Positions 45,373 to 51,732 of a stretch of DNA of 64,000 nucleotides are shown here, piece after piece. A model generated the notes under the pieces. That model did no database searches, was not told where the DNA came from, and saw only the letters and a program-made list of their open reading frames with translations. Source of the stretch: Alphaproteobacteria bacterium (GTDB taxonomy: Bacteria; Pseudomonadota; Alphaproteobacteria; GCA-2731375); assembly GCA_016776605.1 (NCBI GenBank), contig JADHTB010000014.1, forward strand, positions 41,115-105,114. The letters are read 5' to 3'. The position numbers were made by a program, and so were the translations under genes. Position 1 is the stretch's first letter, and the number at the start of each line of letters is the position of its first letter.

Positions 45373-46230
45373 ATGTTTCTGATAATTGGATTGGTCGTCG
45401 TGTTTGGCTCTGTCGTAGGCGGCTATGTGCCCCATGGCGATCTTCGGGTGCTTTGGCAACCATACGAATTTCTGATCATTCTGGGCGCCGCCTTTGGTGG
45501 TTTTATAATTTCGAATCCCAAGGATGTGACCATGGCGACGGGAAAACACCTGGGCCGGTTGTTGAAAAGCTCCCCCTACAGCAAGCAGGATTATGTGGAA
45601 CTGCTCTGCCTGCAGTTTTCCCTTTTCAAACTGGCTAAAAGCAAGGGCGCCCTGGCGCTGGAAACCCATATTGAAAATCCGGAAGATAGTTCGATTTTCA
45701 CCAACTACCCCGCCTTCATGAAAAACCAGGATGCGGTCGATTTTCTGTGCGACACGATGCGCCTCATCACCATGGGGACAGAGAATCCCTACGAGCTTGA
45801 AGCCATGATGGATGGTGATATTGAAGCTCGGAAACATGAGGGCCACGCCGTGGCCCATGCCGTCAGCCAACTGGGCGAAGGCCTGCCAGCATTCGGTATT
45901 GTCGCCGCGGTGCTGGGCGTGATTGTCACCATGGGCAGTATTTCAGAGCCGCCAGAGGTGCTGGGCGCCTTGATCGGCGGCGCCCTGGTCGGCACGTTCT
46001 TTGGAATTTTGATGTCCTATGGCGTCGTGGCGCCCATGGGCTCCTATTTGACATCCTATTGCGACGCCGAGTTCAAATATCTGGAGTGTATGCGCACTGG
46101 CATTTTGGCCCACGTGCAGGGCTATGCGCCGGCCATTTCCGTGGAGTTCGCGCGCAAGACGTTGAGCGGGCATGATCGGCCCAGCTTCTTTGAGCTCGAG
46201 ACCGCGACCGATGAATTGGCGCCGGCGTAA
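45373..46230 (+). CDS. motA: Flagellar motor stator protein MotA
   Basis: A 285-residue inner-membrane proton-channel subunit. Four membrane segments, two near the start (MFLIIGLVVVFGSVVGGYVPHG, FLIILGAAFGGFI) and two after the cytosolic loop (LPAFGIVAAVLGVIVTMG with the conserved proline 172, and IGGALVGTFFGILMSYGVV). The cytoplasmic loop holds the charged rotor-contact region. ATG 45373 matches the alphaproteobacterial MotA start. 40 bp before motB. Confidence 0.93.
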   Translation: MFLIIGLVVVFGSVVGGYVPHGDLRVLWQPYEFLIILGAAFGGFIISNPKDVTMATGKHLGRLLKSSPYSKQDYVELLCLQFSLFKLAKSKGALALETHIENPEDSSIFTNYPAFMKNQDAVDFLCDTMRLITMGTENPYELEAMMDGDIEARKHEGHAVAHAVSQLGEGLPAFGIVAAVLGVIVTMGSISEPPEVLGALIGGALVGTFFGILMSYGVVAPMGSYLTSYCDAEFKYLECMRTGILAHVQGYAPAISVEFARKTLSGHDRPSFFELETATDELAPA

Positions 46231-46270
46231 CCGCCGATTAGGCAAAATGCAGGTCGCAGGGTGGTAAATC

Positions 46271-47194
46271 ATGGCACGTGGTAATGAAGGCACCATTATC
46301 ATCAAGAAGATCAACAAGGTCAGCGCCGGCGGCCATGGTGGCGCGTGGAAGGTTGCCTACGCCGATTTCGTAACCGCCATGATGGCGTTTTTCCTTTTGT
46401 TGTGGCTGTTGAACGTGACCACCGATGAGCAGAGACGCGGCCTGGCTGACTATTTCGCACCCACGGCGGCGTCCCAATCCACCTCTGGCAGCGGCGGCAT
46501 CATGGGCGGCACATCTCTTTCCACGGAAGGCGCCCGGATTGGCCAGAGTGCGCCGCTAACCGTCACGATGGAAATGGCCCCGCCCCGTCAGCGCAAGCCG
46601 GCGGAGGAGGACGAGATCGAGAAAGAGGGCGAAGCGGGAAGCCTTAACGAAGAAGAATTGCAGCAGGAGATGGCCGCGCGGGAGCAGGCAGAGTTTGAGG
46701 AAGCCGAGGAGGCTTTGCTCCAGGCCATGCAGGATTCACCGGGCCTGTCGGAAATGGCGGAAAATCTGATCATCGATAACACGCCGGAAGGCCTGCGCAT
46801 CCAATTGGTGGATCAGGAAAAAGCCTCCATGTTTGCCTCCGGCGGCTCGGAATTGCAGGAAAACCTGAAAAAGATTTTGGAGAAGGTGGCGGATATCATC
46901 CACCGTATGCCAAACCAGGTGGCGATTACGGGCCATACGGACTCGGTGCCTTACACGGGTAAAAAAGATTACAGCAACTGGGAACTCTCCGCCGAACGGG
47001 CCAACGCCTCGCGCCGCGCCCTGGTTGGCTTCGGCGTTCCCATCAGCCGCATCGCCACGGTCAGCGGCAAGGCCGATACGGACCCCCTGGTGGTCGAAGA
47101 CCCGGCCCTGCCGACCAATCGGCGCATTTCCATTGTTCTGTTAAGGGAAGCCGTCTTTACCCCCTCGCTGCCGCCGGCCCCGGCCGACGACTAG
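46271..47194 (+). CDS. motB: Flagellar motor stator protein MotB
   Basis: A 307-residue stator subunit. Single membrane helix at about 29-49 with the proton-carrying Asp32 (YADFVTAMMAFFLLLWLL), a Glu-rich linker with coiled-coil character (110-160), and a C-terminal OmpA-like peptidoglycan-binding domain (VAITGHTDSVPY at 217-228, then NWELSAERANASRRAL). TAG stop is the start of a half repeat (TAGAGCAATTTTT). Confidence 0.94.
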   Translation: MARGNEGTIIIKKINKVSAGGHGGAWKVAYADFVTAMMAFFLLLWLLNVTTDEQRRGLADYFAPTAASQSTSGSGGIMGGTSLSTEGARIGQSAPLTVTMEMAPPRQRKPAEEDEIEKEGEAGSLNEEELQQEMAAREQAEFEEAEEALLQAMQDSPGLSEMAENLIIDNTPEGLRIQLVDQEKASMFASGGSELQENLKKILEKVADIIHRMPNQVAITGHTDSVPYTGKKDYSNWELSAERANASRRALVGFGVPISRIATVSGKADTDPLVVEDPALPTNRRISIVLLREAVFTPSLPPAPADD

Positions 47195-47319
47195 AGCAAT
47201 TTTTGGAGATGACTGTTTCGGATCGTCCGGACTTCCCGGCGCGAAGTCCGAATGGTGGTTTCCTAAAAACAGCCCTATCTGTCATGCTGGTGATGACAGA
47301 GAGAACGGAGGCGTCATAG

Positions 47320-47847
47320 GTGCGTGCGGTATCGGTTTCCAAGGCGGGCGATGACCAGAATGACCGGGCGGGGGCCTGGTCGGGCGAGGCGCCGGATGCG
47401 TTGGTGTCGCCGGCGCTTTATGAGGGCATCCGGGTCAAGCGTGTAGTCGCTTATGCCATCGATCTGATCATTATCGCGGGTTTATTGACGGTGATGTGGG
47501 TGGTCGGGATTTTCTTTGTTGCCGTCTCCCTTGGATTGCTCGCGCCGGTCCTGGCGTTGGCCACGGCATTGTTTCCCATTGCCTACCACACCAGCCTTAT
47601 CGGCGGTCCGGCCAGCGCCACGGTGGGTATGCGGGTGATGGATCTGCGCGTGGTGGCCTGGAATGGCAATCGCCCCGGCTATGCCCAGGCGGCGCTGCAA
47701 ACCGTGTTGTTTTACGTCAGTGTGACAATCGCCACATTCCTGGTTCTGACCGTATCCTTCTTTAATCCACGCGGCCGCTGCCTGCATGACCTTTTAGCCG
47801 GTACGGTGACGGTCAACGATCTTCATCTTAGAGCAATTCCGGGATAG
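47320..47847 (+). CDS. RDD-family membrane protein
   Basis: A 175-residue protein with three to four membrane helices. The eponymous region is KRVVAYAIDLIIIAGLL (Arg/Asp of the first helix), and the second conserved part is GMRVMDLRVV...FFNPRGRCLHDLLAGTVTV. GTG start with GGAGG eight bases upstream. The final codons (LRAIPG) are read through the left arm of a short AGAGCAATTCCGG hairpin, so the repeat has become coding. Function unknown; RDD proteins may be ion transporters. Confidence 0.83.
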   Translation: MRAVSVSKAGDDQNDRAGAWSGEAPDALVSPALYEGIRVKRVVAYAIDLIIIAGLLTVMWVVGIFFVAVSLGLLAPVLALATALFPIAYHTSLIGGPASATVGMRVMDLRVVAWNGNRPGYAQAALQTVLFYVSVTIATFLVLTVSFFNPRGRCLHDLLAGTVTVNDLHLRAIPG

Positions 47848-47873
47848 GCAGCCGGCTGTTCCGGATCTGCTCT
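47829..47873. repeat. AGAGC hairpin between RDD and TSUP genes
   Basis: TTAGAGCAATTCCGG ... CCGGATCTGCTCTA forms an interrupted stem around GATAGGCAGCCGGCTGTT. The left arm encodes the RDD C-terminus, and the right arm gives the TAG stop of the converging TSUP gene. It probably ends transcription from both sides. Confidence 0.65.
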
Positions 47874-48630
47874 AACCAAACAGGCCGATCAATCCGGCCA
47901 CGCCCAGAAATGTATAAGCGATCCAGCGATAGGTTTGCTCCGCCGCCTTGCCCGCCAATCGGCTGCCGATCCAGGAACCGATCAGAATGACCGGCATTAA
48001 TATAATGGCGTCGATCAGGGCCGCCAACCCGGTGGGAGAGGCGAGCATGACCATGGTAACCAGCACGAAACCGGTCAGCAGATAATAGGCTATGATATTG
48101 GCGCGGATGGTGGCCGCCGGTATTTCCGCCGCCAGCATATAAAGCAAGACCGGCGGGCCTCCAACCGAGGTGGTCGCCATCATGGCGCCGGAAACGCCGC
48201 CGATGCCCAGGGTCAGCGCCAGGGGGCGCGGCCCGCGATAGCGCCACCCGGTGATCAAAACGATGACGAACAACAACACAATGACCGATACCGCCTTGGT
48301 AATAACGCCGCTATCCAGACTGACCAGCAGCCAGATGCCAACGGGCATGGCGGCAATGGCGACGGCTGCCAGGGGGCCGACGAATTTCCATTCGACCGCG
48401 CCGCGGGCGCCAAAGAATAACATAACGCCCATGGGGATTTCGATGCTGGCCACCATGGGGACCATGTGAACGGGGCCCAACAGTACGGCGAATATCGGCG
48501 CCATCAGAATGGCCGAGCCAAAGCCGGCGAAGCCACGCATCAAGCCGGCGGCAAAGGCCGTAAGGCCGGCCCAGATTAAAATCCCGCCAGGATCGGCAAG
48601 CAGCAGTGAACCATACAAGGCATTTGTCAT
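47872..48630 (-). CDS. TSUP-family (TauE/SafE) anion permease
   Basis: A 252-residue membrane protein with about eight helices. LTAFAAGLMRGFAGFGSAILMAPIFAVLLGPVHMVPMVASIEIPMG and GIGGVSGAMMATTSVGGPPVLLYMLA are the two TauE/SafE repeats. Members export sulfite, sulfoacetate or other organic anions. 11 bp after the creatininase-like gene, so in one operon with it and perhaps the BNR gene. Substrate unknown. Confidence 0.87.
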   Translation of the reverse strand: MTNALYGSLLLADPGGILIWAGLTAFAAGLMRGFAGFGSAILMAPIFAVLLGPVHMVPMVASIEIPMGVMLFFGARGAVEWKFVGPLAAVAIAAMPVGIWLLVSLDSGVITKAVSVIVLLFVIVLITGWRYRGPRPLALTLGIGGVSGAMMATTSVGGPPVLLYMLAAEIPAATIRANIIAYYLLTGFVLVTMVMLASPTGLAALIDAIILMPVILIGSWIGSRLAGKAAEQTYRWIAYTFLGVAGLIGLFG

Positions 48631-48641
48631 TTCCTGATCGC

Positions 48642-49493
48642 CTAATTCTTTTGCTGCCGGGCGCGCCAGCGTCTGACCTGCGCCAGGGCCGCCGTGAGCT
48701 TTAATTCCAGCATCGTTTGCCCCAACTTAGCCGAGGCCCCCGTGGCATCGCCCATCACCCCCGTGGCGCCGCCATTTACGCCTGCCTTGCCGATCATGTC
48801 CGGTCGCACACCCTGGGGAAAGGCCGCCAAAAGTTCCGATGTATCGCGCATGTCCGCATGTCCGCCCTTGGCGGCTTCACCTTTGCCGTGCCGGCGCAGA
48901 TGGGCAAACTGACCATTAGCCTCCGCGTCATAGTAGTCCGAGACGTGCAGCACCCTTGCCCTTGTATTGGCCCATTCCCGGTTCAGGCTGTCCGACACCT
49001 GCCGTTGCCCGGCTTGATTGCCGCCGCTATCGCCCAGCAGCAGGATCTCTGTAAAGCCATGTGCCTTGAAGCTGCGGGCGATGTTTTCCAGCACTGCCCT
49101 GAATACCGGTTCCGGCAGGCTGACGGTGCCGGGAAAGGCCATATGGCCCCGGGGCGGCTCGATGGCGCCTTCCGGCACATAAACCACCACCGGCGCCACC
49201 AACGCATCACCCAGACCCCGCGCCAACGCCTCCGCCGTGTGGCGCACAATGTAGTTATGCTTGCCGGTAACCAGATGCGGCCCCCCCTGTTCCAAGCCGC
49301 CGGTCGGAATAATCACCGCCCGCTTGCCCCGGCGCAACGCTCCGGCCACCTCCAGCCAGGTCATCTCCGCCACGAACACGGTGTTGGGTAAGGCCGTCGC
49401 TATCTCAGCCAGACGCGGGGCCTCGGCCACTGCCGGGCCGATGCCGCTGGCCACGGCCGCGACGGCCCAGACCACAAAGTGTATCCATTTCAC
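48642..49493 (-). CDS. Secreted creatininase-family protein
   Basis: A 283-residue protein with a signal peptide (1-23, cleavage after AVAEA or nearby). Creatininase motifs: PTGGLEQGGPHLVTGKHN (residues about 63-80), GDSGGNQ (about 154-160) and GHADMRDTSELLA (about 212-224). The first motif has EQGGPH...GKHN rather than EQHGPH...TD, so metal ligands differ from classical creatininase, as in a known exported subgroup. Likely an amidohydrolase of the periplasm. Followed by a TSUP permease. Confidence 0.82.
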   Translation of the reverse strand: MKWIHFVVWAVAAVASGIGPAVAEAPRLAEIATALPNTVFVAEMTWLEVAGALRRGKRAVIIPTGGLEQGGPHLVTGKHNYIVRHTAEALARGLGDALVAPVVVYVPEGAIEPPRGHMAFPGTVSLPEPVFRAVLENIARSFKAHGFTEILLLGDSGGNQAGQRQVSDSLNREWANTRARVLHVSDYYDAEANGQFAHLRRHGKGEAAKGGHADMRDTSELLAAFPQGVRPDMIGKAGVNGGATGVMGDATGASAKLGQTMLELKLTAALAQVRRWRARQQKN

Positions 49494-49561
49494 GGTGGCG
49501 GGTTTCCTGTCTTGCAGCTATCCCTCACTGCCAGTGAGGCGAAGGGCGCCACAGTCCCGCC

Positions 49562-50632
49562 TCAAACACATGCCAGCGCATAAACCCCCTGGACGCCGTC
49601 GGGCAGTTGGTGGGTTTGCCAGCTTTTGCCGCCATCCTCGGTGCCGAAGACCGTGCCGCGGCGGGCGGCGCAATAGACCCGGTCGGGGGTGGTGACGCTT
49701 TCAGCGACGACCATCAGGGTGCTGTCAATGGAGACCCCATGATCGAAGCGCGACCAGTTGTCGCCGAAATCATCGCTGCGGTAGAGCGAGCCTTCATCGC
49801 TGGTTGCGGCAACGGAAAGGGCGGCATACATGCGGTCCGTCTGGTGTTCCGAAACGATGACGTCGCGGGCATAGGTCAGGGGCGAAAAGCGACTGATGCC
49901 AAATTCCTGCCACGCGGTGCCGTTGTCGTCGCTGCGGAACAGGCCCATGCGATTGGCCAGCCAGACTGTATTGGGGTGGCCGGGGCTAAGCGCCAGGGCG
50001 TGGGAATCCATCATCCCCTCGATCTCGTTATCACCGACGATGGCGCTGCGCAGATGCGGTTGTTCGGTCATCTGCAATAGGTCTTTGTTACAGGTTTCCC
50101 AGCTTTTGCCGCCATCCAGGCTGCGCACCAGGCCGCCGATCTCGAATGCGACAAGAAGATGGTCGGAATTATCGTTGGCCACGGCAATGCGGATCACCCG
50201 CATGGGGAAATTCGCCTTCAAGGTGCCCTCGGGCGCCTCGATCGCCAGGCGCTGCCAGTCGGCCCCGCCATTGCGGCTACGAAACACCGAGGTGTTCTGG
50301 GTGCCCACATAAATCGTCTCCGCATCGTTGGGATCCAGACAGATGGACCAGACCACGCTATCCTCGGCGGATGTGCCGGCGGGCAGGGGCAGGGCACGCC
50401 AGCTTTCCCCACCGTCATCGGAACAATAGGGCCCGGCTTGGGTGCCGGCATAGATCGTCTTCGGGCGGTCCGGGCGCACCGCGATATAGCGAACTTCGAG
50501 ATTGCCGGGTAGCCCCTCGCTGATCGGCTGCCATTCGCCCAGGTCTGGGTCAAAACCGAACAATCCCTGGGCCCGCTCATCGTCCACGACCCCGACCCAC
50601 TGTCCCGCGCCCACGAATACTGAATAGGCCAT
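49562..50632 (-). CDS. BNR/Asp-box repeat protein
   Basis: A 356-residue beta-propeller-like protein with at least six Asp-box repeats: SDDGGESW, SRNGGADW, SLDGGKSW, SDDNGTAW, SDDFGDNW and TEDGGKSW. This is the pattern of sialidase-type or Ycf48-like propellers. No signal peptide is visible, so it is probably cytoplasmic. It precedes the creatininase-like gene by 68 bp on the same strand. Enzymatic residues of sialidases are not evident; function unknown. Confidence 0.75.
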   Translation of the reverse strand: MAYSVFVGAGQWVGVVDDERAQGLFGFDPDLGEWQPISEGLPGNLEVRYIAVRPDRPKTIYAGTQAGPYCSDDGGESWRALPLPAGTSAEDSVVWSICLDPNDAETIYVGTQNTSVFRSRNGGADWQRLAIEAPEGTLKANFPMRVIRIAVANDNSDHLLVAFEIGGLVRSLDGGKSWETCNKDLLQMTEQPHLRSAIVGDNEIEGMMDSHALALSPGHPNTVWLANRMGLFRSDDNGTAWQEFGISRFSPLTYARDVIVSEHQTDRMYAALSVAATSDEGSLYRSDDFGDNWSRFDHGVSIDSTLMVVAESVTTPDRVYCAARRGTVFGTEDGGKSWQTHQLPDGVQGVYALACV

Positions 50633-50778
50633 GTCTATTCCCCACCTGTAAAATGCTTGTGAATTTCGCTCCTGATAAAAATCTTAACCCATTTGCGCCG
50701 CCGCCGCATAGACCCTGGGCTATGGACGCCGCCGATTGTCGCTGTATATTCCGCATGTCCTCAAAAATGGAGAATGGC

Positions 50779-51663
50779 ATGAGTGAGAAGGTTGCCTTTA
50801 TCGGGCTGGGCGTCATGGGCTATCCGATGGCGGGGCATCTGGCCGCCAAGGGCTATGATGTCACCGTATTTAACAGAAACAAAGCCAAGGCCGAGGCCTG
50901 GGTGGCAGCGCACGGCGGCGCCAGTGCAGGGACGCCAAAGGCGGCGGCCAGCGGCGCCGGCATCGTCTTTGCCTGCGTCGGCGCCGACAATGATCTGCGC
51001 CAGGTGACCTTGGGCCCCGACGGTATCTATGCGGGTATGGAAAAAGGCGCGGTATTCGTGGATCACACCACGGCCTCGGCCGATGTGGCCCGTGAGATGC
51101 ACGCCGAGGCCAGGGAGCGGGACCTGGGCTTCATTGATGCGCCTGTGTCCGGTGGTCAGGCGGGCGCTGAAAACGGCGCATTGACCGTAATGTGCGGCGG
51201 TGACGGTGACGATTTCGCCAAGGTGGAGGGCGCGATCCAAAGTTATGCCAAGATGTGCCAGTTGATGGGGCCGGCGGGTTCCGGTCAGTTGACCAAGATG
51301 GTCAATCAGATTTGCATCGCGGGCGTGGTGCAGGGCCTGGCCGAAGGCATCAACCTGGCGGTAAGCGCCGGTCTGGACGGTGCGCAAGTGGTCGATGTGA
51401 TCTCGAAAGGCGCGGCGCAATCCTGGCAGATGGAGAACCGCTACAAGACCATGCTGGCGGATGAATACGAGCATGGCTTCGCCGTGCAATGGATGCGCAA
51501 GGATCTAGCCATTTGCATGCAGGAGGCTAAGAACCTGGGAATTTCGCTGCCTGTGGCGGCGCTGGTGGATCAATTCTATGCGGAGGTCGAGGCTTTGGGC
51601 GGCACCCGCTGGGATACCTCGGCCCTGCTGGCCCGGCTGACGGCGGTGCGGCCAAAAAAATAA
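50779..51663 (+). CDS. NAD(P)-dependent 3-hydroxyisobutyrate dehydrogenase family protein
   Basis: A 294-residue beta-hydroxyacid dehydrogenase. Rossmann start FIGLGVMGYPMAGHL (7-21), substrate motif DAPVSGGQAGAENGALTVMCGG (about 121-142), catalytic lysine in GSGQLTKMVNQ (about 171). Could reduce 3-hydroxyisobutyrate, tartronate semialdehyde or related short acids; a link to branched-chain acid breakdown is plausible with the mutases nearby. ATG 50779 has GGAG upstream. Divergent from the BNR gene. Confidence 0.88.
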   Translation: MSEKVAFIGLGVMGYPMAGHLAAKGYDVTVFNRNKAKAEAWVAAHGGASAGTPKAAASGAGIVFACVGADNDLRQVTLGPDGIYAGMEKGAVFVDHTTASADVAREMHAEARERDLGFIDAPVSGGQAGAENGALTVMCGGDGDDFAKVEGAIQSYAKMCQLMGPAGSGQLTKMVNQICIAGVVQGLAEGINLAVSAGLDGAQVVDVISKGAAQSWQMENRYKTMLADEYEHGFAVQWMRKDLAICMQEAKNLGISLPVAALVDQFYAEVEALGGTRWDTSALLARLTAVRPKK

Positions 51664-51684
51664 CCCGGTAAATTAGAGTCACGA

Positions 51685-51716
51685 AAAAGGGCGCCCTGCA
51701 GGGGCGCCCTTTCTTG
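51685..51716 (+). terminator. Rho-independent terminator
   Basis: AAGGGCGCCC-tgca-GGGGCGCCCTT followed by TCTTGTT, 20 bp after the dehydrogenase stop. The stem is flanked by A and T runs so it may also serve the converging FecR gene. Confidence 0.8.
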
Positions 51717-51732
51717 TTCGGCAAAGCGGTGG

